Notes: generated by a model from the letters alone, not told the origin. Numbered from the stretch's first letter, positions 8,898 through 20,156 are shown. The stretch: 38,701 nt of DNA from Chitinophagaceae bacterium (GCA_013694745.1 JACDBU010000136.1:1-38701), one strand, 5' to 3'. Made by a program: numbers and translations.

Positions 8898-10184
8898 TTA
8901 TTTTGCAGATTCGGCTGCTGTTATAAAATGCATCAGCTCAATAATACTAACAGGTTGTTCCTTATCATCCAGCTCCAATACAACGCAATATCCATTTGCT
9001 CCTCCCGCCTTCAGCAATGCATTTATTAATTTTTGCTGATCACTCTCAATTCTTTTTCCATTCCATATCTCTTTTGTGCAAAGGCAACCCTGCGAAGGTG
9101 TTAATGGATAAAATGGTTTGCCTTTATAATATTCCGGACTTATGGTAGTGCCGTGTGAAATAATTTCTGTACGCCCGGCCAAACCGGCAAAGTATGATCC
9201 ATATAGTGGTGTATAATTTTTTAAGGCCGGGGGCAGCAATTGTTTATAACGGACTTTACTCCAAACAGTATCATCTATCGTTTCATCATGGAAAAATTTT
9301 TGCATGCTTGTTTCTATTGGCATCGATAATTGAATGTTAGGACTAGGCCCGATAAAATTACTCATGGAAACATCAAAGCCATGCATCCGGAAAATGCCCT
9401 GAGGTGTATTGCCATTGGTTAAATAGCCCGGGAGGTTGGTAATGCTCCTGGCCAATTGCGGAACGTTGAAAAGCTGGCCCATACTGTCTTTTATGAAATC
9501 CCCGTTTTTATCCCGGATGATAACGAGCCCGGGATGATCACGGTTGCTGCGTTGAAAACTATACATGATAATTTCCCCTGGTAAAAATTTTTTACTTAGC
9601 AGATCAGGAAAAAATGGGTTTTTAATTAAAGGTACCGGCGGAAATTTAAGATCAAGGAGATGATCGCTTAGCATGCTGATCAAAGGATCATCGGGCAGCT
9701 CGGAAAACTTTTTTATGATGGTCTCTTCTAAATTATCAAGTGTTAAACCATCATGATTTACCTGCAGGATATATTCAGCACACATTGCAAAAACTTTCGG
9801 GTCATTTGTTTCCTGCAATAATGCTGAAATTTCATTTATATAAATGCCCGGATAATTTGTATAAGCAAGCTCCATCAGTTCCCTTTGAAAAATTGCACTT
9901 CTAGATTGAAGGGAATCAAAGGCCTTATTTATTTTTTCATCAACCCAGTTGTTTTTATAGAGCAATAATTCGAGTGCGCTAAAAGCCTCTGCCCACCGGT
10001 CTTCTGTCGAATCGTTTAAAGAAAAAGATAAATTTTTATTGATGGAATTATTGACAAGGTTACGGAATAATTTGATCCTTGCTGCGGGGGTAGTGTATGA
10101 TGTATATAAATTATCCTGCGCATTAATTGTTAGCTGCAATAATACGAGGCAAATAAAAATCAAATATTTTTTATGGCTTAACAA
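8898..10184 (-). CDS. Secreted protein with divergent YkuD/L,D-transpeptidase-like C-terminal region
   Basis: Signal peptide MLSHKKYLIFICLVLLQLTINAQ; TPQGIFRMHG, ISHGTTI and TPSQGCLC resemble the YkuD TPxGxF / HG / SHGC pattern, with Gln in place of the second His. Confidence 0.5.
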   Translation of the reverse strand: MLSHKKYLIFICLVLLQLTINAQDNLYTSYTTPAARIKLFRNLVNNSINKNLSFSLNDSTEDRWAEAFSALELLLYKNNWVDEKINKAFDSLQSRSAIFQRELMELAYTNYPGIYINEISALLQETNDPKVFAMCAEYILQVNHDGLTLDNLEETIIKKFSELPDDPLISMLSDHLLDLKFPPVPLIKNPFFPDLLSKKFLPGEIIMYSFQRSNRDHPGLVIIRDKNGDFIKDSMGQLFNVPQLARSITNLPGYLTNGNTPQGIFRMHGFDVSMSNFIGPSPNIQLSMPIETSMQKFFHDETIDDTVWSKVRYKQLLPPALKNYTPLYGSYFAGLAGRTEIISHGTTISPEYYKGKPFYPLTPSQGCLCTKEIWNGKRIESDQQKLINALLKAGGANGYCVVLELDDKEQPVSIIELMHFITAAESAK

Positions 10185-10238
10185 ATTTTTGGAAGTATTA
10201 CTAAGAGGCTGGCCTTGTTAATGGCCAAATATCTCCGG

Positions 10239-12098
10239 TCATTTCAGATCAAGCTTTATTTGTAATTCATCAAACTGTTTGTCATCTATCGTGGAAGGCG
10301 CATCCATCATCACATCCCTGCCACTGTTGTTTTTTGGGAATGCGATAAAATCACGTATGGTTTCACTGCCACCTATAATTGCACAGAGGCGATCAAAACC
10401 ATACGCAATACCGCCATGCGGAGGCGCACCGTATTCAAAAGCACCCAGTAAAAATCCGAATTTATGCTGCGACTCTTCCCTGCTCATACCTAATGCAGCA
10501 AACATTTTTTCCTGCAGGTCACGTTGATAGATCCGGATAGAACCACCACCTACTTCGTTGCCGTTCAAAACCATATCATATGCATTGGCTTTGATATTTG
10601 CATAAGGATGTTGCAAATAATTATCGGCATCTGCAATGGACGGATCATTGTTGATCATTACTTCGATATGGTCTGGTTTAGGAGAAGTAAACGGGTGATG
10701 CCGTGCTACCCACCTGTTGCTTTCATTGTCGTATTCAAATAATGGAAAATCAGTAACCCACAACAATTTAAATTCTTCAGGGTTACGCATGCCCAACCTA
10801 TCGGCCATGTATAAACGAAGATCACTGATGGCTTTTCTTGTCCGCTCTTCTTTGCCGGCCAATATTAAAATAAGATCACCAGGATTAGCGTGGCATTTCT
10901 CTGCCAGCGATTTTAACTTCTCCGCTGTAAAAAATTTGTCGAAGCTGCTTTTGAGTGTATTATCAACATTGTATTTTATAAATGCAAGTCCGCCCATACC
11001 GATCTGGGGGCGCTTAACCCAATCAATCAATTCGTCTGTTTGTTTTCTTGAATAATCACTGCATCCCGGAACGGCAATGGCTAAAACGGTTTCAGCATTA
11101 TCGAAAACCGGGAAACCTGTACCACCCTCAATCCCGATGGCATTCGGGAAACCGGCAGGGGAAACTTCCGAAGCTTTCTTTCTTGATTGAAATATGGTAT
11201 TTGGAAATTTCAAATTTGTGAGCTTCATATCAAACCTGATATCCGGCTTATCATTTCCATAATTCCACATTGCATCTTCCCAAGTCATTCTTTGTACGGG
11301 TAAATTGTAATCCAAATCCTTTACTTCTTTAAAAATGTATTTCACCATGCCTTCAAACATTTGTAAAATATCTTCCTGTTCCACGAAAGCCATTTCACAA
11401 TCGATCTGTGTAAACTCGGGCTGGCGGTCGGCTCTCAGGTCTTCGTCGCGAAAGCATTTTACGATCTGGTAATACCGGTCATACCCACTCACCATCAGCA
11501 ATTGCTTGAATGTTTGTGGCGATTGCGGCAGGGCATAAAATTGCCCGGGATTCATCCGGCTGGGCACTACAAAATCCCGTGCACCCTCGGGTGTTGATTT
11601 TATTAAAAAAGGTGTTTCTATATCTATGAAATTATGCTGGTGCAAATAATTCCTGGCAGCACGGTTAACGGCATAACGCAATTCTATATTTTTTTTTACG
11701 GCGTTTCTCCGCAGGTCCAAAAATCGGTACTTCATCCTGATATCATCTCCTCCATCTGTATCATCCTGGATAGTGAATGGAGGTAAAGCCGACCTGTTTA
11801 AGATGGAAAATTCTGATACCAGGATCTCAATATCGCCTGTGGGAATATTTGCATTTTTATTACTGCGTGCATTTACTTTTCCCTTAACCTGCAAAACAAA
11901 TTCACGGCCCAGCGGGTTAGCATCCAGCTTTTCATTCAGTGATTCAGAAAATAATAATTGGGTTAGTCCATAGCGGTCGCGAAGATCTACAAATGTTATG
12001 CTGCCAAATTTCCGAATGGTTTGTACCCAACCGGAAAGGGTAATTTCTTTATCGAAGTCGGTTGTTCTTAATTCTCCACAAGTATGTGTTCTATACAT
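10239..12098 (-). CDS. aspS: Aspartate--tRNA ligase
   Basis: [12 protein letters not shown]-terminus, [28 protein letters not shown] fold, [42 protein letters not shown]. The ORF extends to 12155 but the canonical start is MYRTH at 12098. Confidence 0.96.
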   Translation of the reverse strand: MYRTHTCGELRTTDFDKEITLSGWVQTIRKFGSITFVDLRDRYGLTQLLFSESLNEKLDANPLGREFVLQVKGKVNARSNKNANIPTGDIEILVSEFSILNRSALPPFTIQDDTDGGDDIRMKYRFLDLRRNAVKKNIELRYAVNRAARNYLHQHNFIDIETPFLIKSTPEGARDFVVPSRMNPGQFYALPQSPQTFKQLLMVSGYDRYYQIVKCFRDEDLRADRQPEFTQIDCEMAFVEQEDILQMFEGMVKYIFKEVKDLDYNLPVQRMTWEDAMWNYGNDKPDIRFDMKLTNLKFPNTIFQSRKKASEVSPAGFPNAIGIEGGTGFPVFDNAETVLAIAVPGCSDYSRKQTDELIDWVKRPQIGMGGLAFIKYNVDNTLKSSFDKFFTAEKLKSLAEKCHANPGDLILILAGKEERTRKAISDLRLYMADRLGMRNPEEFKLLWVTDFPLFEYDNESNRWVARHHPFTSPKPDHIEVMINNDPSIADADNYLQHPYANIKANAYDMVLNGNEVGGGSIRIYQRDLQEKMFAALGMSREESQHKFGFLLGAFEYGAPPHGGIAYGFDRLCAIIGGSETIRDFIAFPKNNSGRDVMMDAPSTIDDKQFDELQIKLDLK

Positions 12099-12188
12099 TT
12101 TTGATAACGGGTTGCGTGTTTTTATTGACAGGCTTTTGTATAATATTCCTAACAAAAGTCTTGCTTTTTACAAAAAATTGTTAAGCCG

Positions 12189-12196
12189 CAAATATA
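12189..12196 (-). promoter_or_regulatory. Putative Bacteroidota -7 box (TATATTTG) upstream of aspS
   Basis: TAnnTTTG match on the minus strand about 90 nt upstream of the aspS start. Confidence 0.35.
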
Positions 12197-12305
12197 ATAA
12201 AGAATGGGTAGAGAAAGGATTCAACAAACTTTTGGATGTTCAAAACTTTACTAAAGTTAGAACCGGTTATCTTATATCACAATCACTGCAGTGGAATCAC
12301 ACCTT

Positions 12306-15300
12306 TTATTCTGCAACGGTAACTCTCACCCCTTCACTATGCGCAGTAAACTCCGGCGCATACATACATTGAATAGTGGTAATACCATTACTGAAGTTGC
12401 CGCTGTGTGTCACAAACATCGGGTATTCAAAAACGTAAGTGCCTTTATTCAAATAACTAAAAAAGAAATTTGTGCTGGCATCTTTTGTAGTTTCATAATA
12501 ACCAAGGCCACCCTGGTATTTATATTCACTGATAACATTGGTTGGCTCCATGCAGGCAGCGCGCATATCTTTCATATGAACATATTCCATGTCGCGGTCA
12601 ACCCGTAATTCAATGCGTACTTTTATTTTGTCACCAACCTTTAACCCGGTGCCTCCATTAACTGGTGTTAGCACCGGGCCCCTGTCTGTGTTTTTTTCTA
12701 TGAATAATTTTTTGCTGAGTTTTAATGGCGTTTCAGAAAAAGTTATTTTATCAAGATTTTCAAAGTACTGCCAGTAAACAGCTCCCCACCCAACTGCGCC
12801 CCCTGGTTGAGGAACTTTGGAATCTGATCTCATGGTCACCGAGATATTTCCCATTTCCGGTTTTACTTTATCGCCATCGATCCTCGTTTTAAAATAGCCG
12901 GTGCCAGCTTCCTGCTTTTCATCGTTACTGTTGATGACTGTATTACCCAGTTTTATTGTTACATTTTTTTCTTCATCCAGCAGCCCTTTAGCTTTAGTGT
13001 CGCTACCTTGTAATAATAAAGCATAACATGCTTCTGCAGTTGCTTTGGTAGTGTGCCAGTTGTTGGTTTGTTTATTTTTGAGCAGCCAGGTTTTAAGATC
13101 ATCCACTGCTTTTTGATCTTTATCAACTTCATCAAAAGCTTCGATCATCATAGCCTGAGATTCAACAGGGGCCTGGTACCACCAGTAGCCACCCACATTC
13201 CATTCTTTCCAATACATTCCCAACTCATCATTATTAATTGAATTTTCTTTGAGCGATCTTGTGATGGCATGCGGGGTTATGTTATCGTTTGTTCTGAAAA
13301 GAGAAAGCGCTATCATCCCCTGCATATATTTACTCTCACTGAGCCAATATTTTTTTGATTGCTCATGGTAATAGTTATATGCAGTAAGGGACGCCGCAGC
13401 AACCGGGTATTCAGGGAAGAAACTGCGCATGTACAGGTATTGTATGGCAATAGAGCCTAAGTTATTATTTTTTAGATTTGATTTGTATTTAATGAGATTA
13501 TCATAATCCTCTTTGATCTTCCTGTCTAAATAAGGGATTGCTGTATTTAATATGGCCTTCAATTTTTCTTCATGATCCTTTTTGTAAGCCTTTATTTTTT
13601 TTATATGACCAATACCGGTTACAATATATTGGGTAATGTATCTATCGTCGGGACCGCCTTTGAACCAGACGAATCCACCGTTAGGAGCTTGCATGTCCTT
13701 TAATTTTGCGATAGATGTTTCGAGTTCATTACTCATGCGAACCATATCAAACAACAAGGCAATGTTTTTCTTTTGTTGTGTTTCATTTTGCTCTTCCAGT
13801 ACCCATGGTGTTTCCTGCAACAGCACTGATTTTAATTCTTCATTTTTTTGAAGATTGCTTAACAACGCCGCAGTATCCGTGATCTTCCATTTTTCAAAAA
13901 CGGCTTTTATTTTTGGAGAGTTGCTGACTATTTTAGACGCAATGGAATTTGCATAATAACGGTTAAAGGTTTGTTCAGCACATTCGTAAGGGTACTCCAT
14001 CAAATAGGGAAGTGCCTGTACGGCATACCAGGCAGGGTTTGTTGTAAATTCTGTGGTGAGAGAAAAATTTGATAACGTTTCACTTTTACCCGAGGTCAGT
14101 AATTTCTGGAACGTAAATGTTTTGGCAGCATTTCCCCTTACCGGTAATGGCATGGTTTCGGTTACCAGCATCCGGTTTGTAAGTACAGGAAGTGGCGCTT
14201 CTTCACCATCACTGTTGGTCCCGGCTTTGGCTACTATCCTGTAAACAACTGCATTATTGTAATTGAAAGGAATTTCAATATTGAATTTTACTACCGTGCT
14301 TTGTCCCGCTGCGGCAGTAAAATATTGTACGGGGAAAATATTTTTAAACCAGCCATCAACGGGCGTCATAGTACTTGCATTCAGCAATTGCAATTCTGCC
14401 TGTCCTGTAATTTCTTTTGCACCGAGATTTACAATTTTTGAACTGAACTCCATTTGATCGCCTTCCCGTAAAAACCTTGGCGGATCAGGTTGCACCATTA
14501 ATTCTTTTTGCGTGATGACGCTTTTTTCATTGTACCCTGTAGCAAGTTCTTTCGTGTGCGCAAAGGTCATCAGTTTCCATTGGGTAAGTGCTTGGGGAAT
14601 GGTAAAATTAAATTCAACATTACCATCTTTATCTGTTCTTAATTCCCGGAAGAAAAAAGCGGTTTCGTTGAAATTTTTCCTGATCTGGATCTGTGACTGA
14701 TCAACAAATAATATTTTATTTTCACCAGTTTTCTGTCCCTGGATAATTTCTGTAGAATCATAGATTGGATTTTCAGCTTCTTTTACTTTTGATTGCGGTG
14801 ACATTTTCTTCATCATCGGTGCCGCTCTGTCGTATGCAATTTCGTTTGCGTATCCTCTAACAAATGCGGGGTTATCAAAATGTATATAGTTCAATGCATC
14901 ATATATTTTATCTTTTGCCTGTAAATATTCTTCGCTGATCGCTCTTTCAAATGATTGAACAGAATTAAAATTTTGCACACTTATCCAGCCGCCGTAGCCA
15001 TTATAAGTTGGCCATATATCAAGTGGGCTCCAGCTGTGTGGTTTAAATTGATCCAGAGATGCATCATACATACTCACCAGCATTTCAGCTGCAACTTTTT
15101 CTCCTTTGCTCCCTGATATTTTTACTTTGTATTTTTCATCACTGCCCGGTAATGTTTTATCCCTGAAAGTTTCGTAAGTAATATCAAGCTGTTTGTTTGT
15201 CCAGGGCACGGCTACATTCCATGAATTATTATAAACACGGTTATCTTTTACAAAGAACTGGTAAACTCCAAAACCCCCACGATCCTGTTCTGTAATGGAG

Positions 15301-18300
15301 AATTCGAAAGTTTTCTTTTCATTATTTAATGAATAGAATTGGTAATTTTTCGCAAGACGGAGACCGTTATACAATGGTTTATCTAACTGCTGAATAAGAA
15401 AAATATCATTGGCAGAAGTGCCGGCTATAAAAGTTGCTTTCTCTCCCGGTTCAACAACATTTTTTACAACTGCATTCCATGAATAAGCAGGCGCAGGCAG
15501 TGGAGCGTCTTTCACATCATACAACTGGAAATATTTTACATTTTTTACGTCCTGCCCGTATTTATCTTTTGCGGTGGCTTCTATAACATACCAGCCCTGT
15601 GTAAATGGCGGATGCTTGCTATTATCCAATAGCCATATGCCAATTACGCCCGTACTGTCTTCTTTTGAAAAGATCTCATCTCCTTTTTGCCATGTTTCTT
15701 TTTTACTTTCATCCTTGTATTCGTCGTTAGGAAAATATTTTATAAATTCTTCCCTGCTCAAAATAAATTCATCCGGCTGCGCCCAATAACGTGACCTGAT
15801 AAGACGTTGTGGCGCCAGCAGTTTATAAATTTTCACCTCCACTTTTGTTGGTTCAAATTCTCCGCTTAAATTTTTTGTGCTTACTAAAAAATGATTGAGG
15901 CTGTCAACATTTATTGCATCAGCCTGCGGTAGGGTGATCTGCAGGTTCAATGATTTGTAACCTACAGGCACAATGGTATTACCACTCCTGGTTTCACCAT
16001 TTATATCCGTAACATCGGCTTCAACTTTAAAATCAAAAACGGGGTCGGTATTTTTACCAACACTAAGATCAGGAATGGCTTCAAATTCAATTATGAATTT
16101 TCCATCCGTACCTGTTTTAATTTCACCACTGGCAATTTCCAGGGGCTTGGTTTGCGGGAATCCCTTGCTCCAGAACATCCACGGATAAAGGAAGCGCGCT
16201 ACCCGGGTTACCCGGTATTTTACATTGGCGCCATCAACATTATTTCCTGCATAAGCTTTGGCAAAACCCGTAATTTTTATTTTATCATTTACCCGGTAGG
16301 AGCCTTTTACTTTTTCAAATTCCGTATAAAATTTTGGGCGTTTATATTCTTCAACTGAAAAATAAATTTCAGCATTATTATAGCCGGATGCTCTTATGGT
16401 GAACTGACCATTTAGTTGATTTTCAGGCAACCTGAATTTTCCGTTCAGTGAACCAAAATCATTTAGTAATAATTTTACCGAATCAACTTTTTGACCATTT
16501 GCATCGGTGAGCATAATAAGAATAGAATCATTGGCAACTAATAATTTTGATCTTTTGGTTTTGTAATCCTGCGTAACGCCTATGCCTTTAAAATAAACCA
16601 GTTGGCCAGGCCGGTAAATACTCCTGTCGGTAAATAAAAATATTCTTGCTTTGTCAACGTCATATTTTTTCTGGTCGTTATAACTGTTTGCATTCTCATC
16701 ACTGTTATAATTATAAGAATACTGGTAATCATCCAGGAACAATTTATCATCCTGATACAGTATGTCTAAGCGAATGGCGCGATTTTCATTTTTTTTCTGT
16801 TCTGCCAGTTTTAAATAACCATTTTTATCTGTCGTTAAAAGCTCTTTCTTTTCCATTACATCGCGGTTAACACTGTAATCATATCGCTGGGTCCACACCT
16901 GCACTTTTGCACCGGCTAACGGTTTACCGGTTTGGCGATGCAGTACAAAATATTCATTGCCATTATTCAGGTAGCTTATATTTGAAACGTACAGGTATTG
17001 CGCCGCTAATGCATTTTTACTCAGGTTAAAATCTTCTGAAACACTTGCCAGTAAAGCATATTCACCCACAGGCAAACCATCAATTTTTATTTCAGTTGAA
17101 TGGGATAAATAATCATTTTCTGGTGGCAGATCCTGTTTCCAGCTTCGTATGGCTTTTTGCTTTGTTAGTTTTACCCACAGCATGCTGTCTTCATTATTCT
17201 GTATAATTTGTTTCCTAAAATCAGGCGTAAGCTCGATAAGTCTTAAATGTATGGCAGTAAAATTTTTATAATTTACAAGTGTGCGAAAAGGTTCACCTGG
17301 TATATTTACTTTTTCTGAAGTAAGATGTATTTCCTTTCTAAGAATTTGATTTAATAAATTTTGCGCATTGATACCGCCTTCACTCCTTGGGAATTTTTTT
17401 GCAATAGTCTCTGCGAGCTCTTTAGCCTGCTTCACTGTGTACCTGGTTTCGTTGCTATTTGCATTTCTGTCTGCAGGTACCGCATTATCGTAAATTTTTT
17501 GCGCCTTTAAATAAATCGCCTGGGCAGAAGCCGGATCACCCTGGTATTTAGCTGCAAGATTATCAAGGGCGTTAATATATAAGTCAGCTTTATTATTCAT
17601 TACCCCGTATTGCAAAGCAAATGATAAACGCTCAATGTCTGCATCGATCAGTGCATCAGGCTTTGCATCGTTCTCATGAAAGAACAATAATTTTTGAAAG
17701 ATGCGTAATGCCTGGTAGTGCAATGATGCTGAGTCTTTGTTTTTAAATGTATATATAGCAAATTCACTGGCAGGTGCAAAAACCTTTATATCTTTTATTT
17801 CAAATGCATATGCAGGTTGTGAAATATCACGCTCATCATTTTTAAAATAATCCAGCGCCCGGTGTGCCAGCAAGTCATAGAGCGTAGGGCGTAAGAACCG
17901 CACATTTCCTTTTATAATTATGGCATCAAAAGGCGCAAGGCTAGTTTGCTGTAATAATTTCTCATTTTTTAAAGAAGATAAATAAAGCTCTGCTATTTTT
18001 TTATGCAGATCATCTGCTGTCCAGGTTTGTATATCATCTTTTTTAAAATTAGCAGTGTTAGTCCGGTTATATAATTTGTAGCGGTTTTGTTGAAAAAAAT
18101 TCCAATACATTTCTGCTGAAATGCTGTACAAAATAGATCTTGCCGGTTCTTTTGCAGTGATGATCTCTTTTTCAATATTTAGAATGCTGTTTATATTAGC
18201 ATCTTCCTGGATGTTTTCATTTAGCGTAACCTGGTATAACAGCGCTTTGATAACCTGTGCATCATTTTTATCTTTTTTAGCCGTCTCATAAATTACCACA

Positions 18301-18455
18301 ACTTGCTGGAGCGCAGATTTGGTTAGCCCTTTTGTTACCAGGTCATCCACTTTTTTCCATTGTTTACTATAATCATTCGGTAACTGGCCATTGGATTTTC
18401 CAACAATAAACAAGCAAACGATAACCATTAAAAATTTAAGAAAGTCAAACTTCAT
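12306..18455 (-). CDS. Alpha-2-macroglobulin family protein (bacterial YfaS/YfhM-like), 2049 aa
   Basis: MG-domain features (DRSIYRPGQLVYFKGIGV), bait-proximal region, PYECAEQTFNRYYANSIASKI (CxEQ thioester motif), TED helices and C-terminal receptor-binding-like region. Signal peptide MKFDFLKFLMVIVCLFIVGKSNGQ. Confidence 0.9.
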   Translation of the reverse strand: MKFDFLKFLMVIVCLFIVGKSNGQLPNDYSKQWKKVDDLVTKGLTKSALQQVVVIYETAKKDKNDAQVIKALLYQVTLNENIQEDANINSILNIEKEIITAKEPARSILYSISAEMYWNFFQQNRYKLYNRTNTANFKKDDIQTWTADDLHKKIAELYLSSLKNEKLLQQTSLAPFDAIIIKGNVRFLRPTLYDLLAHRALDYFKNDERDISQPAYAFEIKDIKVFAPASEFAIYTFKNKDSASLHYQALRIFQKLLFFHENDAKPDALIDADIERLSFALQYGVMNNKADLYINALDNLAAKYQGDPASAQAIYLKAQKIYDNAVPADRNANSNETRYTVKQAKELAETIAKKFPRSEGGINAQNLLNQILRKEIHLTSEKVNIPGEPFRTLVNYKNFTAIHLRLIELTPDFRKQIIQNNEDSMLWVKLTKQKAIRSWKQDLPPENDYLSHSTEIKIDGLPVGEYALLASVSEDFNLSKNALAAQYLYVSNISYLNNGNEYFVLHRQTGKPLAGAKVQVWTQRYDYSVNRDVMEKKELLTTDKNGYLKLAEQKKNENRAIRLDILYQDDKLFLDDYQYSYNYNSDENANSYNDQKKYDVDKARIFLFTDRSIYRPGQLVYFKGIGVTQDYKTKRSKLLVANDSILIMLTDANGQKVDSVKLLLNDFGSLNGKFRLPENQLNGQFTIRASGYNNAEIYFSVEEYKRPKFYTEFEKVKGSYRVNDKIKITGFAKAYAGNNVDGANVKYRVTRVARFLYPWMFWSKGFPQTKPLEIASGEIKTGTDGKFIIEFEAIPDLSVGKNTDPVFDFKVEADVTDINGETRSGNTIVPVGYKSLNLQITLPQADAINVDSLNHFLVSTKNLSGEFEPTKVEVKIYKLLAPQRLIRSRYWAQPDEFILSREEFIKYFPNDEYKDESKKETWQKGDEIFSKEDSTGVIGIWLLDNSKHPPFTQGWYVIEATAKDKYGQDVKNVKYFQLYDVKDAPLPAPAYSWNAVVKNVVEPGEKATFIAGTSANDIFLIQQLDKPLYNGLRLAKNYQFYSLNNEKKTFEFSITEQDRGGFGVYQFFVKDNRVYNNSWNVAVPWTNKQLDITYETFRDKTLPGSDEKYKVKISGSKGEKVAAEMLVSMYDASLDQFKPHSWSPLDIWPTYNGYGGWISVQNFNSVQSFERAISEEYLQAKDKIYDALNYIHFDNPAFVRGYANEIAYDRAAPMMKKMSPQSKVKEAENPIYDSTEIIQGQKTGENKILFVDQSQIQIRKNFNETAFFFRELRTDKDGNVEFNFTIPQALTQWKLMTFAHTKELATGYNEKSVITQKELMVQPDPPRFLREGDQMEFSSKIVNLGAKEITGQAELQLLNASTMTPVDGWFKNIFPVQYFTAAAGQSTVVKFNIEIPFNYNNAVVYRIVAKAGTNSDGEEAPLPVLTNRMLVTETMPLPVRGNAAKTFTFQKLLTSGKSETLSNFSLTTEFTTNPAWYAVQALPYLMEYPYECAEQTFNRYYANSIASKIVSNSPKIKAVFEKWKITDTAALLSNLQKNEELKSVLLQETPWVLEEQNETQQKKNIALLFDMVRMSNELETSIAKLKDMQAPNGGFVWFKGGPDDRYITQYIVTGIGHIKKIKAYKKDHEEKLKAILNTAIPYLDRKIKEDYDNLIKYKSNLKNNNLGSIAIQYLYMRSFFPEYPVAAASLTAYNYYHEQSKKYWLSESKYMQGMIALSLFRTNDNITPHAITRSLKENSINNDELGMYWKEWNVGGYWWYQAPVESQAMMIEAFDEVDKDQKAVDDLKTWLLKNKQTNNWHTTKATAEACYALLLQGSDTKAKGLLDEEKNVTIKLGNTVINSNDEKQEAGTGYFKTRIDGDKVKPEMGNISVTMRSDSKVPQPGGAVGWGAVYWQYFENLDKITFSETPLKLSKKLFIEKNTDRGPVLTPVNGGTGLKVGDKIKVRIELRVDRDMEYVHMKDMRAACMEPTNVISEYKYQGGLGYYETTKDASTNFFFSYLNKGTYVFEYPMFVTHSGNFSNGITTIQCMYAPEFTAHSEGVRVTVAE

Positions 18456-18644
18456 ACAAAACGATTTTAATAAAGATATACAAGTAAGTCAAGTGGTTGT
18501 ATCCGGTTGGAAATTTAGATGCATCAAAATGACGATTGCATAATTACCCGTGTTAATATTTTTTTTTAAAACCTTTAAACCTGTTGTTTCTCCTGCAGTC
18601 CTAAGAAGAATAAAACCATTTTTTAAAAACAAAAATCTCACAAA

Positions 18645-19220
18645 ATGAAAATCAAAATCTTAATGTTTGCATTCGCTATTATAATAGCAGCAGGCGTAAA
18701 CGCACAAGGTAGACGCATGGCATCCCCGGCAGCACATACAATGCGCGCACATGATAACCGTAATGACAGGAGGGATATACGGAAAGATACGAGAGATGTA
18801 CACCAGGATAAAAAGGATGTATGGAACGATAAAAAAGGTGTTTGGAAGGATACAAAAAACATTAAAAATGATAAAGCAAACCGCCATGGAGATATAAAAG
18901 ATCTGCAAGGGGATAAAAAGGATATACAAACAGACAGGAAAGAATTTGTTCAGGATAAAAAAGAAGGAAATACCGGTGACCTTGCTGGAGATAAAGCAGA
19001 TCTGAAAAGTGATCGCCAGGATATTAAAGGAGATGTAAAAGATATTAAAGGTGATATCAAAGATATTCGCAATGATAAACAGGATCGCAACCAGGATATT
19101 AAAGAAATCAAGGGTGATAAAAAAGATATCATGAAAGATAAAAGAGACAGGAGAAAAGACGTGAAAGATCTAAAGCAAGATAAAAGTCCTGCGCCAGTTG
19201 TTCCGGTTCCTAATCAATAA
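18645..19220 (+). CDS. Secreted highly charged Asp/Lys heptad-repeat protein of unknown function
   Basis: Signal peptide MKIKILMFAFAIIIAAGVNAQ followed by about 19 seven-residue units (e.g. DIKGDVK DIKGDIK DIRNDKQ) and a PAPVVPVPNQ tail. Confidence 0.75.
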   Translation: MKIKILMFAFAIIIAAGVNAQGRRMASPAAHTMRAHDNRNDRRDIRKDTRDVHQDKKDVWNDKKGVWKDTKNIKNDKANRHGDIKDLQGDKKDIQTDRKEFVQDKKEGNTGDLAGDKADLKSDRQDIKGDVKDIKGDIKDIRNDKQDRNQDIKEIKGDKKDIMKDKRDRRKDVKDLKQDKSPAPVVPVPNQ

Positions 19221-19238
19221 AAAAATAGTGATCAATGA

Positions 19239-19267
19239 AGTGCTCTGAAAAACAGGGCACTTTTTTT
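19239..19267 (+). terminator. Rho-independent terminator
   Basis: 9-bp stem AGTGCTCTG / CAGGGCACT (one G-U) with AAAAA loop followed by a T run; downstream of the heptad-repeat gene. Confidence 0.85.
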
Positions 19268-20156
19268 ATGCCTTTGAACGCATAACTTCTGCCATTGTTT
19301 TCCCAATATCTGCGGGACTCGCCACAACATGAATTCCACATTCAGCCAGGATTTTCATTTTTGCTGCAGCGGTGTCATCGGCTCCGCCAACAATAGCACC
19401 CGCATGCCCCATACGTCTTCCGGGTGGAGCAGTTTGCCCCGCAATAAATCCTACTACTGGTTTTTTATTTCCACTTTTCTTAATCCAGTTAGCGGCCTCA
19501 GCCTCCATACCACCGCCAATTTCGCCGATCATTACAATGCCATCTGTTTCGGGATCATTCATGAATAATTCTACCGCTTCTTTTGTGGTGGTGCCAATTA
19601 TCGGGTCACCTCCAATCCCAATTGCAGAGGATATTCCCAGGCCTGCCTTGGCTACCTGGTCTGCCGCTTCATAAGTTAATGTTCCCGATTTTGAAACAAT
19701 TCCAATCCGCCCTTTTTTAAAAATAAAGCCGGGCATAATGCCAACTTTACATTCATCCGCTGTTATCACTCCCGGGCAATTTGGACCAATTAAACGGGAG
19801 GGTTTTTCATTTGATGAGGAAAGGAAATTTTTTACCTTAACCATATCCTGCACCGGTATGCCTTCTGTAATACAAACGATCAATGCAATACCAGCATCAG
19901 CGGCTTCCATGATAGCATCAGCTGCAAATGCAGGGGGAACAAATATTATGCTTACATCAGCACCGGTTTTATTTACTGCATTAGCAACAGTATTAAATAC
20001 CGGCTTATTCAAATGCAGTGTGTCACCTTTGTTTGGAGTTACACCTCCAACAACATCGGTTCCATATTCTATCATTTGTGTTGCATGAAAAGTGCCTTCG
20101 GTTCCGGTAAAGCCCTGCACTAATATTTTGGAATGTTTATTTACTAAGACTGACAT
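19266..20156 (-). CDS. sucD: Succinyl-CoA ligase (ADP-forming) subunit alpha
   Basis: [81 protein letters not shown]. Confidence 0.95.
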   Translation of the reverse strand: MSVLVNKHSKILVQGFTGTEGTFHATQMIEYGTDVVGGVTPNKGDTLHLNKPVFNTVANAVNKTGADVSIIFVPPAFAADAIMEAADAGIALIVCITEGIPVQDMVKVKNFLSSSNEKPSRLIGPNCPGVITADECKVGIMPGFIFKKGRIGIVSKSGTLTYEAADQVAKAGLGISSAIGIGGDPIIGTTTKEAVELFMNDPETDGIVMIGEIGGGMEAEAANWIKKSGNKKPVVGFIAGQTAPPGRRMGHAGAIVGGADDTAAAKMKILAECGIHVVASPADIGKTMAEVMRSKA

